From Morella rubra (lineage: Eukaryota; Streptophyta; Magnoliopsida; Fagales; Myricaceae), in assembly GCA_003952965.2 (NCBI GenBank), contig CM025849.1:10510727-10574726 (forward strand): a stretch of DNA of 64,000 nucleotides, read 5' to 3'. Positions 23,866 to 36,409 of the stretch are shown here, one piece after another. Below the pieces are notes generated by a model that saw only the letters and a list, made by a program, of their open reading frames with translations, was not told the DNA's origin and did not search any database. Position numbers and translations under genes: made by a program. The stretch's first letter is position 1. Every line of letters starts with the position of its first letter.

Positions 23866-25203
23866 ACTAGAAACTAGGATTTATTATGCCAATCATTGCG
23901 GCCATATACAAAAGAGATCATCCAAGGTTGATTACATGGATCAAAGAACAAAAGCACATTCACAAAACAAAAAATATTTGATAATATATCAACTCATAAT
24001 TTCCAAATATTTCCTAACAAATCCAACAACAACAAACAGTGACCTCAAGGGGAAACTCGATAGGACAAGCAACAAACAGTGACCACATGTTGATGTAAAT
24101 ATCAATCTTGTCATTAAGAAGTTCCCACTGTTTTATCAATTACGAACAGAGATTATTTTAAAATGCAACAAGTTTAATACTCTGATACACAAAGCATAGA
24201 GTGTAGATAAAAGAATTAAGAATTTACAAGTTCATGAAGCAAGCAGCCACAGGCCCACAAGGCCACAACAAATGAAGACTAAAAAATTTCGCTAGAGCAA
24301 CAACTAGTCACAATCAACCTCTGTAACAATTCAATTACAAGTGAAAGTGAAAATGAAAACTAAAAGGACTACAATCTAACAGCAGAATGAAAACTGTAGT
24401 GTGCTATCTTACACAGGGAGGCCCTTTTTTTTCTTTCCCTAATTGGTTAACAAATCACACAATCCACGGAACAAAGATGCATAACATCAATCCACAAATT
24501 CAAATATTCAATCATTTCAATTCTAAAAAAAATCCCCAATATTAGCAATGGAAATATCATTATATCAAAATAATCAAATTTGGGGGAAACAAATATAGAA
24601 GTGAGCATTACCTGTCCGTGATTCTGTGAAAGAGAGAGAGAGAAGTGGCTGGTGGACCGGTGGTGGTAGGGCGAAAGCTGCAGTGAACGAGAGTAAGAAT
24701 AAGAGAGAGAGAAGAGGGAAGATATCAAGATATGGGAGAGAAAGAGAGATATTAAATTAGTAAAATAAAAGTTTACCTGACGGCCAGTGGGGAGCGGCTG
24801 AGTGTCAGTGGTGGCCAGTGGGCAACGGGCAGAGAGAGAGCTGTGGCTATCGGGGTGAGAGAATTAGAGAAACCGAGTGAGAGAGAGAGAAAGGGTGTTG
24901 TCGTTGGGCAGGGGCTGAGATGCAAGTCTAAGAGTGAGATGCGGTTTTCCATTTTGTTTTAAAGCAGTGAAAATAGTGCGTTTCACTCTGCCTAGAAGCA
25001 AAATAAAAAATGGCCTGGGCCTGATGGGGATCGGGCCCAAGCTATCCAGGACCTAATGGGGCTCTCCCCAAGTTGGCCTGGGCCTATGGGTATCGGGCCT
25101 AGGCCATCTTCTATTAAAAAAAAAAAAAAACTACATGTACATTTTTTTTGGGGGAGCAATGGGTGTCGGCCGCCACCCTGCGCCATCCTCTAGTTCCGCC
25201 CTG
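23866..25203 (-). mobile_element. hAT-like transposon remnant ending in LecRK C
   Basis: The right edge, read on the minus strand, starts CAGGGCGGAACTAGAGG, a typical hAT terminus. The adjoining 8 bases 'gctatgag' (25204-25211) belong to LecRK C and would be one side of an 8-bp target duplication. Inward lie 'gggcctaggcc' type palindromic words, a GA-rich tract (24620-24900) resembling a hAT 5' leader on the minus strand, and AT-rich DNA without a transposase frame. The other terminus was not found, so the copy is probably truncated at the LINE junction near 23866. Confidence 0.45.
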
Positions 25204-26108
25204 GCTATGAGAGAAATCATGGTTATTAGTCCTAATTTCTCTGTTCTTGCCCTCTGGGGAGGAAGTTGAGGAAGCCTTGAAACATCAAAGCTTTGTGCTT
25301 GACCACTTTTATTAAAGCTTCATCCAAGAATGTAGTGATCTCTAACAAGCGAACCTGTGGCAGATGTGAAACCAACATACATAGGTCCCAAGATAATTTG
25401 GGATAGATCGATGGGTGTTGACAAGAGAGGCCTGTTTGGTTTTGACATTCTGGCCGGGGCTAATGTAACATTCACCAACTTTTCCGCTTCATCATAGTCT
25501 ATCCACAGTTGCATTGGATTCCCACTTATGAGCTCCAGGCTTATATTCCTTCCTTCTTTATCGGAAAAATAAGTTGCAGGAGCTGATTGAATTGATGTCA
25601 GGCCGTTCACATCAACTCCCACATGGTTTTTATCAATATCTTTGACACCAGGGCCCAAGACAGAATCAAGCTAGACGGCAAAAATGCGGTTTCCATCACG
25701 GCCGTCATTTGAATCGTTGAAGAGTCCCAGATACTGAGTTGATAGAGTGTGGGTGAAGTCCATTGAGGGACTAATGGCGAAAGCAATGCCATGACCACCC
25801 TTATGTGGCTCTTGAGGAACCACGGCAAAGACAAAGGTTGTAGAAAATGAAAGAGAGGAAGTTGCGCCAGATGAAGTTGTGTTGAAGTTTAAAGGAAATC
25901 GGTGGAAAGCTGAACCAACTTGATAGTTTGAAAGGTTGGTTAGCTGCAATAGACCATTTCGGTGGATTTCTGCGATACCACCAAGATGCAGATTGGCTTG
26001 ATTGAACCCATGGTAGAGGAATCGGTTTTCATCTTGATAAAAAGCCAAGGGAATATTGGAAACATGGAGAATTATCAGACAACACAGTGATCTAAGAACT
26101 GTAGCCAT
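25204..26108 (-). pseudogene. L-type lectin receptor kinase, copy C (truncated pseudogene, lectin part only)
   Basis: The start MATVLRSLCCLIILHVSNIPL at 26108 and the lectin domain (FLYHGFNQANLHLGGIAEI, NTTSSGATSSLSFSTTFVFA, DFTHTLSTQYLGLFN) are clear. Unlike copies A and B, this copy keeps the reading frame through THTLSTQYLGLFN, showing the ancestral wording. It has an in-frame stop where relatives have Glu (AV*LDS, near 25671) and another where they have Trp (IL-G*SFN, near 25319). Homology stops at 25204, in the segment just before or inside the membrane span, where the hAT-like terminus abuts; no kinase domain is present. Not functional as a receptor. Confidence 0.85.
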
Positions 26109-26445
26109 TGGAAGAAGTAAGGAAAAGGTTCCTTTAGGCCACTGGTATATTGCTTTAAGAGTTGGTTAGCTGCAATATACCGGGGGCCTAAATTTTTGTA
26201 ATCCCATTGAGATAAAATTCCAAGGAATCCTGCATCGGATTTATTTCCTCTTGGAGGATGTATACTTGATGAAGTTTTTCGAGATAAGAGATAGGTAGCT
26301 AAAATCATCTCCTGCCAAGAGGATACTTTTCTCCTCTGCAAAAAATCCTTCGCATATGCCAGCAAAATTCACTAATTCACATATGGTGGCTATAACCCAG
26401 TTGATACCATCCACTAGTTCCAAGTTTAAGAGTTTGAGTAGGACA
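26109..26445. repeat. LecRK upstream module, copy C
   Basis: Repeats the block seen upstream of A and B ('gttggttagctgcaatatac', 'gatgaagtttttcgagata', 'aaatcatctcctgccaagag'), with fragments reading GDDFSYLSL on the minus strand. It confirms that LecRK C arrived as part of the same duplicated unit. No intact gene. Confidence 0.5.
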
Positions 26446-28611
26446 TAAGTTAAGATCGCTTGTAAAAGTAAAGCCTGACCTTAGGCCTAAGCTTGTTCAT
26501 CCGGTTCGTCCCACGGCAGACCTCAGACGCTTTATTTGTCTTTGGTTCTGGCAAGTCAAGGTTTGTGGCTACTAGGAATTGGAGCCCCATTTGGACATTT
26601 CCTTGATGCGAAAAGTGGAAAATTCCGCCGGTTTAGTGAAAATCTGTTTCCAGTTTTTCCCCCCTAAATATCAAAATGACGCCATTACATTTAAAATAGA
26701 ACCACGTAGTTTATTATTTTTTTTATTAAAAAAAATAAACCCTGGATCAAAACAAGAATGACATCAATGTTTTGATCTAGGGTTTCATTAACCCTAATGC
26801 TACTCCCTCCCTCGTTCATCTCTCTCAATCTCTCATCTCTCTCAGTCGCTCATCTCCCTCAGCCGTTCTCTCCCTCTTTGGCTCTCTCGCGCCGCCGTTC
26901 CTCCCTCCATTCTCTCACTCTCTCAATGTTTACATGAATTTCATAATTTTGACAGATTGATATTAGATGATTTCATTTTCCATCCACATTATTGGAAAGA
27001 CATTAAATCTCCCTCTCTGATATATATCGTGATAATATCATATTGATTATAATATTATCTTAAGAAAGCTAATGAGGAGATAGCTATCTAACAGTATAGA
27101 GAATGTGAAAACTATGTGGGTATTGTAGAAGCTCATGGTACGCACGAGAACAAGGGGACCTAGAAGATAAATACAACGAGTAAGATTATATTCTTTTCCA
27201 TCAGGATAATCAATCCATTGTTTGCTTCTTTATAGCTTCAAAGTGGACGACTCAAAAAGAAGTCTCTCGGTGACGTGAAAGAGATTTACATAATTTTCTT
27301 GCTGGGAGAAATCCGTGGACTAAAATCAACTTTTACTTCTAGTCCCGCGTTTACATGTACTTTTTTGTTTTCCTTTCCTTTTACTTTTATTTTCCATAAG
27401 AATGCATCAAGGTAACATCATCCTTTACGCTGGGGCGTGGGAACTTTATTTGGAGGAAAGGAAGTGATCAGGACGTCCATTAATAAAGAAAGAAAGCTAC
27501 CCAAAGTAAAGTAGAAGACCCATGAGTTCTTAGATTAGCGACGACCAACATTTCTACAAAAACCTGATACGAACCATCTCTACTCTAGAGTTGGGTTCCT
27601 TTGAAAACAGATCCCACGAATGGAGTCTAACAAGCGGGGAGGGGGAAGAAATGGACAGTTTCACAGTTAGCAACGCTAAAATGAACTATCACTTGGAATT
27701 TTCATTGGAAAATTAACCAATTAAAAGTAAACATGGTCGTTTGTTTTCTTCCGGACAGCAGCACACAGAATAAAGGCGACAACCATGCTAGAATCAACAG
27801 CCCCGCTGAAAAGCTGCAATCGTAGTTTGTCCATGAATTGCAATTTATCACGGGCTTCTTCATTTAAGGATGAGGCAAAACCCAACACCCGAAATTGATC
27901 GTTCAACCCGAACAGATCAGGTTACCTCAAGTTTGAAGTTGGGTTAAAATTAAGTTCAAGTCTCTCTATTTTATTTTTTCGATGTTCGACCCTCACCCCG
28001 ACTTAGCCCACCCTATATTTTTTTACCCTTCCTTTATTTTTTTTTTCCTTTTTCCCCTTCCTGGAAAAGATTTTTATTCGAATTTATATTTCTAAATTTT
28101 TAATATCAAAAATGATAATAAGGAAGAACAAAATAAATACGGAAGAATATGCAGAAGCAGAATGGACCCAGTTGACACGTCCTGCGTCCATGTTTAGGTC
28201 TCCCCGAGTCCAAGCAGATTTATTAGTCACATTTTCGCACTGCATTAAACAACCACACGATAGAGTGGGTCTAGACTAGATTTTCAACTTGAAGCTGCTT
28301 CAAGGAAGTTATCTCAATGACCCCTTTGGCCTTTGTAATATATACATTTGGATTCTGTAATGGGGCAAATACCTTAGCGGGTCAAGTAGCTCATCAGATG
28401 TGTGAGATCATTTTAGGCAGATTAACGATTCTACTCTCCAGGAATTCAGGTCATGGGAAATATTGCAATATTATAAGTTACTCAAGAGTTCCATGTTTTT
28501 TTAAGTTACAAGATCCAATTTTTCCCACCACTTATATATAGTGATGATTATAATAGTACCCTCTTTGATAGAAAAGTAAGCCCACTCATCCAATTTTTCT
28601 GATAGTGTCAT
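26446..28611. other. Gene-poor spacer with a CT-rich tract and a possible minus-strand gene remnant
   Basis: A C/T-rich leader-like tract occupies 26795-26930 ('ctctctcaatctctcatctc'). On the minus strand 27906-27721 reads MNDQFRVLGFASSLNEEARD ... MVVAFILCAAVRKKTNDHVY. This has plausible amino-acid usage and a hydrophobic C-terminus, but I do not recognise a family; it may be a last exon or remnant. Otherwise AT-rich DNA with nothing I can name. Confidence 0.3.
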
Positions 28612-29983
28612 TGCTATAAGAAAAATGGGTTTCAACCAGGCACAAAAAAAAAAATGAGTGCTAAATCTTTAGCATCCGTTTTTCGCTATATGTCTGTCGG
28701 GAGAGGTTTTAACGGCGATTCTTGCTACCGCTGGTGAAAATGGCGAGCTATAGCAGCGGTCGCTTAGTAGCAGTCACAACCGCCACTAAAGACTTGAAGC
28801 GCATTTGTAAAAAATTTTTAGCAACATTTTCCTAAAACGTTGCTATAGCTCTTTAGCAGCATTTTTAAAAACGCTGCTATAGCTCAATTTTCTCCTGCGT
28901 TTAAACATCTACAATAAGTTTTGTGACCGCCGCTAAAAACATAGGCCAGCTTTTTTCTTTTTTCTTTTTTGGTTTGGTTTGGTATGTGCTAGCGTTTTTA
29001 AAACACCACTAAATCATTTTGAAAAACACTGCAATAGATACATTTGTGTAAAAGCCTGCATTTTTTCTTGATTTTGTTTTAATACAAATTTTAATTAATT
29101 GATATAAAAACATAAGAAGATGTGTAATAAAATAAAATATATTTCATCATTGACTAAATAACCACATCTTACAAGTTTTGCAACAAACATAAAGAAGTTC
29201 TAAAAGTTTCTATGTAGTCTAAAAAATAACAAGTAATGAATTTAACAACAAATAACTATAAATTTAATCCTTAACAGCTTCATGCTCTATCACCATCATC
29301 ACTAGCTTTCATGCCGAAATGCTGAAATCTAATAAGACGGAATAGAGTTAACAAGCTGCTCTCTATCCAGATCCCAAAGCATAATGTATGATATCTCGCC
29401 AGAAGCATACTAATGATAAAACATGGAAAACTTTATCGACACTGCCAACTCATATTATAAGCACAAAAGATGAAGACAAAGAAAGAAGTCCTAAAGTCCT
29501 AGATTTTTACATCTTCAAAAAAATTCAGCATTTTAATAAAGAAGCAAACATGCTGATGGTATAATGACAGCAAATAGATTACCAAGATCCATAATAGAAA
29601 ATGGACCACTTCAAGAAAAAGAAATTTGAAAAGATAAAAAGCAAACTACCGCTATCAAATATAATATATTATATAACATATAAAATAATTATTACCATTA
29701 AATAAATAAAAATAATAAAAAATTAACTAATTGTCTACAACAACATTTTTCACACAAATGCAGCTATAGAGTATCAACTCTAGCAATGTTTTTGTGCAAA
29801 AAGTTTGAGTTTTAGCAGCGTTTTCTCAAAAATGTTGCAAAAACTCACACCCTGTAGCAGTGTTTTTCCAAAATTCAAGATGTCACTGTAGATAACCTTC
29901 AACAGCGTTTTTTACACAAACGCTAAAGGGGGTCTTTAGCGGCGTTTTTAATGACCGTCGCTAAAGACCATTTTTTTGTAGTG
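28612..29983. mobile_element. Non-autonomous CACTA (En/Spm-type) element
   Basis: The right end read inward on the minus strand is CACTACAAAAAAATGGTC, the classic CACTA terminus; the left end 'gctataagaaaaatgggt' is a diverged partner. Both flanks (28660-28960 and 29790-29965) are packed with subterminal motifs of the 'tttagcggcg' / 'gctatagc' / 'gctgctatag' type in both orientations, as expected for transposase binding arrays. The AT-rich interior (about 29050-29740) has no transposase frame. A 3-bp target duplication could not be confirmed because the left end is degraded. Confidence 0.7.
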
Positions 29984-32160
29984 ACAACTCAGCATTTCTT
30001 ACTTTGAAGCCACTGGACTATAGCCTTGAGTCTTTTCACACTTCGCAGAATCGCAGCCTCTGATTTCTCATTTCCATTTGTGCTTTGTAATTTTTCATTT
30101 TATTTGTGCAAAATTTCTTACTAACCTCATATTTTGTTTTTGTATAGAGTTTTGGTTCCATTCAAATTTGAAAATTTCTAACACGGTGAATCAGTGGTAA
30201 GTTTTTTTATTATCCTAATGTAATGATAAATCTATGATCATTGAATCAATTTTCTTTTACTCAAATTGTGTGACTTTAAGTTCAAATTTTTTGAATAGTT
30301 GAATATGTGAATATGTGTTCAAAATGTTGAATCTGTGTGAATCATGACTCTAGATTCAAATTTTTTTGAATATGTGTCATCTATTTTGAATATGATCCAT
30401 TCATTGTGAATCTATATTCAAATTTTTGAATATCCGTTAATTGTTTATTTGTGTTAAACAAGGCCTAAAAGGGCCAAAAAATGTGGCCCAAAACATTACC
30501 GGAATTCCAACATCCGGTTCCGCTTGGTCCACTTCCGATTATGCTAAGTCCGACAATATCCCTTAGCATAAGTGGAATCCATTTTGGGTATCCACTAGTT
30601 AGTGGACCGGATGGCAGATTGTCAAATTTCGTTTTCGACATGTACCATGTACACCACTATTTAGGCCTAGTGGATGAAATTGAGACTGGTTTGTGGTCAT
30701 GCTAGCATTGTGGTGACGGACTCACTTAGTAGACAGTAGCTACGACTCAAACTTGAAATTCTGCAACCGGGTGCTCTTATGGTCATGCCTAAGGAGTTCG
30801 TAGCTCAGACTGGTAAATAACATTTGAGTAATAGTTCATAGCTAGGAGTGGAAATTGATCTTCTTGAAAGGAAGTTTATGAATAGTGGTCAACCTATAGC
30901 AACTACCTTCAGTGGCAACTCATCTCACCATCATAAGGCCATTATTTGGTGCTTGGCCTAAATATTTGGCCTAATAAAATAATATAAAATAATTTCTCTC
31001 CCATCAAATCGTCTCTTTTTTCAAAATAAACATAAAAAAATTCACTCGAATTATCTCTCTCTTCATTTTTTTCAATTCTCATACACCAAAATTTTTAAAC
31101 TCCCAAAATTTTGACAACCAAAGCCCACCAACTCCGCTTAATGAAGTCAATATACGGATGCATATTTCTTTAAACCATTTCCATTACCAACTAATTGATT
31201 AGTGTCCTCAGTGCGGTAAATCATGCTCAGGACTTGATCATTGAAAATGTCAACGTTTGATGCAGTGATTAATTAAATACAAAATTGTTTGAACTTAGAG
31301 AGCTGCAGAAAAAGTTTATTGGTGACCATATCTTGCTTATTCAGACTGAGGAAATGATCTCTGCAGAATACTTATTGCGCCTAAGTAGGTGTAAAACTTG
31401 GTGCACAATTATGGAATTTGTTTCCCAGTCCCAAAGTGCATTTCTCTCTTTCAATTGGCTTGGAGTATTCTTCCATTGTTTTCTTCGTCCCCAACTGCAT
31501 CAGAGAAAGACCCAGGAGATATTACTTTATACCATAGCTAAGAGGAAAACTGCAGTACAACATCATTGACTCCGTAGCAGGTAAGCATTTGACCAAGTGA
31601 CTAATTCTTTCCAGATATGAATGCATCCTCACATCACCATGTTTCAGAATTATAATAATAGAACCTTGATAATTGGTTTCCATATACATATCAGGATCCA
31701 ATTGAAAGAAAGGAAAGTTACCTTCATGAGGATTGGTGGAAATAGGAATTTCTGCATAACCCTCTCTATTCATCTCCCAACCTGTATAATTGAGATTGAG
31801 TTTGCCTTTTTTTTCCTTCTTCTTCTTGTCCTTGTGTCCATTGAATTGATCATTTTTTTAATTTAATTTTGGTTTTGATTTGTTTCATTTTCTTCAAGAT
31901 GTTGACCAATTGCTTGTATGTCTCAACATGAACAAAAACAACTATTTAGACAAAAAAAACAAAACAAAAACAAAAACAACTATTTTTTTCTGCTAAGTAG
32001 CTAATTTTTTATTTATTTGTACCATCTAGTGATACTGGTATGGTTTCGGATCTTGGATCCGGGTTTTTTTTGGGCTGCTCTGTTGTAATGGGTTAAGTAG
32101 CCAGTCTTTGGGCCTGTTTGTCTTCGTAATTTCCTCATTATTAAATAAAATTTTAATCTT
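29984..32160. other. Spacer with a MITE-like copy and a poly(A)-tailed fragment
   Basis: 30945-31135 is a family M-like element ('aaaattttgacaaccaaag' end). 32040-32175 ends 'attaaataaaattttaatc' plus an A-run, like the 3' end of a LINE or processed copy. 30470-30700 has a GC-richer, repeat-like stretch ('ggcctaaaagggcc') that I cannot classify. No gene seen. Confidence 0.35.
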
Positions 32161-32223
32161 TGAAAAAAAAAAAAAGATCAGCTGCGCCAATCGAGTCATG
32201 ACGAAGGGAGATATACCTGAGAG

Positions 32224-35200
32224 TAGGGGTGGGCAAAAAACCCGCGACCTTAATGTCCGACCCAGACCGACCCGTTTCCAACCCGATCGGGGCGGGTTTA
32301 GACAGGTTTGGGTTCGGATTTGAAAACCAGTTAAAACCGTAATTCGGGTCCGGGTTCGGGTACAGTACTATACCCGAAATATTACCCGAATCCCAAAACT
32401 AAAAAAAAATTAATACCCTTAGATTTAGGTCATTCACGACCCCCCCCGGTGCGGCCTCTTCTTCGAAAATTCCCCCTCCAGCCGCGCCTCTTCACGCCCG
32501 ACCTCACTTCTCCCTTCGGCCACCGTGCTCCTCCTCCAGCCGCTGTCTCTTTGCTCTGTGCTCTCCTCTCTCTCTTCGTTTCTGGCCTCTCTCTCCTCTA
32601 CGCTCTCTCCTTTGCGCTATCCTCTCTCTCCGTCTCTAGCCTCTCTCTCCATCTCTAGCCCCTATCTCCGTCTTTGGCATCTCTGGCCTCTCTCTGGCGT
32701 CTCTGGCCTCTCTCTTCGTCTCTGGCGTCTCTAACAGTTGCTTGATTGCTCCCAAGTCTTGAAGCCGAAGGTAACCAGCTATGAGATTCTTAATTTGTGA
32801 TTAGAACATTATTCTAAATTTCATTCGATTATCTGTTATTTAACTAATTACATTTTTTAGTGCAGGTTACAAGATTGTGTAGGATTGGTTAGTGGCATTG
32901 ATTCAGGTACAAATCCATTCACTTAATTTAGTTAATTATTTATTGTAGTTCATAGTTAATTTATAATTTTAGAGTATATATTAGAACATTAGGTTGTGAA
33001 ACTGTGAAGGATGGGCTTGATTGGAGGATTTGGTTTTGTTTGAAATTGTGGAGGATGGGCTTGATTGAATCATTTGTGCACGTATAATCTGTGATTGGTG
33101 AATTTTGTGGAGTATAACACTATAATATTTGTGAATTGTAGAGTATATTAAACTTAGTTTTTGAAACAAAATGGATGAGTTTGAGATTCAATTCTTTTAA
33201 AACAAAATTCATAAGTTTTAGATTCAATTCTTTTCCATTTTAAAAATTTATTAATTTCCTTTTTTTTGTTACTTGTTAGTTCTTATTTCTTAATTTTTAT
33301 ATGAGTTTTATTCTCTCAATATCAGATGGATGATCTTTAGATATTGATGAGATTATGATTTGTATGCCTACATCGGGAGCTGGATCTAACCTGCTTCTCC
33401 ATTGCCTCCTAGCCTCCCATTCAATTTGAGGGCTTGCGGCAAATGTAGAGCCTATTTACTGATCCTTCTGGGGGTCAGTCTACTGAGGTTAGGCGTACTG
33501 GTGGACGACCACCACTGCCTAGGTCCCAAAGTAATAGATCCAAAGCATGGATCACTTCACAAAGGATCCCACTTCTGATCCCAATGAACCTTTGTGTATA
33601 TGTGATTATTGTGGTGTGTCTCTCAAGTGCCGCTCAAAAACCCAAGGCACGTCCTCCTTGTTGAATCATTTAAAGAGATGTCCGAAATACAACCGGGTGA
33701 AAACTAAGTGTGAGAAGGGTCAGTCCTTCCTGAGTTTTGAGGCTTCGAAGTCATCAGATGGCAGTGGCATTGAAAAGAATATGGGATTAGCCAAGTATAA
33801 TGAGAAGAAGATCCGGGAAGCTCTTGCTAGGATGATTATTATTGATGAATTACCATTTCGTATAGTAGAGGGTGTTGGGTTTAGAGACTTTGTGAGGGTT
33901 ATTGAGCCTAGGTTTCCTATGCCTTCTCGCTATACCGTGATGAGGAATTGTATACGGGTGTATCAAGAGAGAGGGAGAAGTTGAGGGATTTGTTTCTCAG
34001 AGAGGATATTAGGGTTTGTTTCACCACCGACACATGGACTTCTATTCAAATTTGAATTATATGTGTGTCACTGCTCATTTCATTGATTGTGGTTGGACCT
34101 TGCATAAAAGAATTATCTCTTTCCGTAAAGTGCAAAATCATCAAGGAGAGACAATTGGGAGGGAATTAGAAGAATGTATGTTGGAGTGGGGAATAGATAG
34201 GTATCTTACCATTACAGTTGACAATACCACATCTAATGATATTGCTGTTGCTTGGTTGAAGAAATGAACACTATCTAGTGAGGGAACCATTAGTGGACAT
34301 GCATACATTCACGTGAGGTGTTGTGCTCATATCTTGAATCTTATTATGAATGAGGGTTTGAAGGATGTAGATGATTCAATTGTTAGGGTTCAGAATATTG
34401 TAAGATATGTGAGGTCTTCTCCTGCAAGGCTTCAGAGATTTAGGGTTTGTGCAGAGAAGAAAAAAATTCCATGCAAAAGTTTGTTAAAACTTGATGTTCC
34501 AACTAGATGGAACTCGACATACCTTATGCTTGAATCTGCAGAGAAATTTCAGCGAGCATTTGAGCTTATGCAAGAAGATGATGGGCCCCTGTATCGCTCA
34601 GTAATGGAGGATGGGTTGGGAAAGAAGGGTTTGAGACCTCCTACTAATGATGATTGGGACACAATTCGAGCTTTCATCAAGTTTTTAAAACTGTTTTATG
34701 AAGTGACTTTGAGAATGTCTGGTACCAAGTATGCCACATCAAGTTTGTATTTTGAAGAGTTATCTAACATTCTTGGTCATTTGACAGAATATACTAATAG
34801 TGATGATCTTGTGTTGAGTACTATGGCTGGAAAGATGATGAATAAGTATCAGAAATATTGGGGAAACATAGAGAAGATCAATAGATTGTTGTTTATAGCT
34901 GCAGTCCTTGACCCACGCTACAAATTAGATACCCTAGACTTTTGGTTCAAGGACGAAATGGGGGATGAGAAAGGAGAAGTGTTTGTTGAAACCCTGAAGA
35001 AAGACATTGAACACTTGTTTAAGCAATATGTCAGGAAGGCCCATATTGGTGGTGGTTCTTCTAACTCGTGTACGGATTACACCAGTGGGAGTGAAACTGA
35101 GAGCCAATCTCGTTCTACCTCATTAGGGTTGAGTCAAAACTAAATTTATATTGAATAAGTACCGTCGATTCCGTGGTTCTCAAAATCTGACTGAAAATCG

Positions 35201-36401
35201 AAGTGAATTAGAGCAGTATTATTTGGAGGATGTGGAGACTCCAAGTGTTGAGTTCGATCTCTTGACTTGGTGGAAGGTCAATTCTACCAAATATCCTATT
35301 TTGGCTCGAGTAGCACGAGACGTATTGGCCATCCCCATCACTACAGTGGCGTCTGAGTCTGCATTTAGTATTGGTGGTCGGGTGCTAGATTCATATCGAA
35401 GTTCATTAACTCCATCAATGGTGAATGCTCTTATATGTGCCCAAAATTGGTTGAAGTCCAAACCTATCTTTCATCAAGAGGAAGAGTTGGATGATATTGA
35501 AAGTTACAAACTTGATGCAGGTAACTTTCTCATTCATTGTAGTTGTTAAATTTTATTGTTTTTGTTTCAATAATTAAATGAGTTAAGTTAAATTCAATTG
35601 TATTTGTTGTTACTGTTTTAGAATTAGAAGATGATCCATTAGGGATTCTTCTTGGAGAATGATTACGAATGTGGAGCTGGATCATGGTTGCAACAAAGAA
35701 GTGAAAGAACAATGTAACTTGTTTAGCTTTGATTATTTTTATGTTGTTATTGTTATATGCTCATTTTATTTTCTAAGGAATTGTGTTGTGATTTTTAAAG
35801 TTTTCATTGTAATAGACTAATAACTGAAGGCCAGAATCCGGATATTGTAATAGACTAATAGCTGATTTTCATTGACCGAAGTTATTTATTTTATTAAGAA
35901 CGCCAGAATCCAGATATTGTGTAGAATTCCTTGTTATTGGGTGTTTGATAAATCAATGCTGTCATGAGAGGATCAGCTAGCTATCAAACATTTATGATAG
36001 TGATGAAGAGAGAGGAGGATGAGAGGGAGAAAAGATGAGGAAAAGTTGAAAAACCCCATGTTTCCTAGGTTTCATGTAAACGATATAGAGAAAGGAGGGC
36101 CAAGAGCACCTCTGAGGAACAAAATGGCTCTCTATGAACAATTCAGTATTCCTTCTCAAAGGTTTGCCGCTAGATCAGCATCTGTGTTGCCTATTTGGCC
36201 CAGTAACAGCAACAACTTCACTCTAATGTCGTCGGGCCGAGTTCTATATAACTTTAATGATTTTTTTGTTCACAAGGCCCAACTCGAACCCGTCCCAAAC
36301 TAGAGCCGAACCCGATTGTCGGGTTCGGCTTGGAATTTAATCTGTTCGGGTTTGGGTTTGGCTCAAAATTTTTGAACCCGAACCCGGAAACCCCACCCCT
36401 A
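32224..36401 (+). mobile_element. hAT transposon with perfect 8-bp target duplication
   Basis: Begins TAGGGGTGGG and ends CCACCCCTA, giving a 9-10 bp terminal inverted repeat. It is flanked on both sides by the identical 8-bp CCTGAGAG (32216-32223 and 36402-36409), the hAT signature. Subterminal regions are rich in 'acccgacccg'/'cgggttcgggt' words. A C/T-rich leader (32480-32740) precedes the transposase gene (33540-35660). Length 4178 bases. The clean TSD and largely readable transposase suggest a relatively young insertion that has since lost function. Confidence 0.9.
33547..35660 (+). pseudogene. hAT transposase (BED zinc finger, DAYSLEEPER/RICESLEEPER type), broken
   Basis: The transposase cuts and reinserts hAT elements in the nucleus. 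A BED-type zinc finger opens it (LCICDYCGVSLKCRSKTQGT, LNHLKRCPKY). The RNase H-like core follows (FTTDTWTSIQNLNYMCVTAH, ITVDNTTSNDIAV, RCCAHILNLIMNEGLKDVD, VPTRWNSTYLMLESA). The C-terminal hAT dimerisation domain is present (FDLLTWWKVNSTKYPILA, IPITTVASESAFSIGGRVLD). Pieces lie in different frames: 33547-33984; 34016-34267 and 34313-35143 (one frame, one stop between); 35151-35549. A last small exon reads LEDDPLGILLGE near 35622-35661. So about three frame breaks or stops, plus a likely one at the start, where the usual W of 'WDHF' is lost. Otherwise full length. Confidence 0.88.
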
Positions 36402-36409
36402 CCTGAGAG

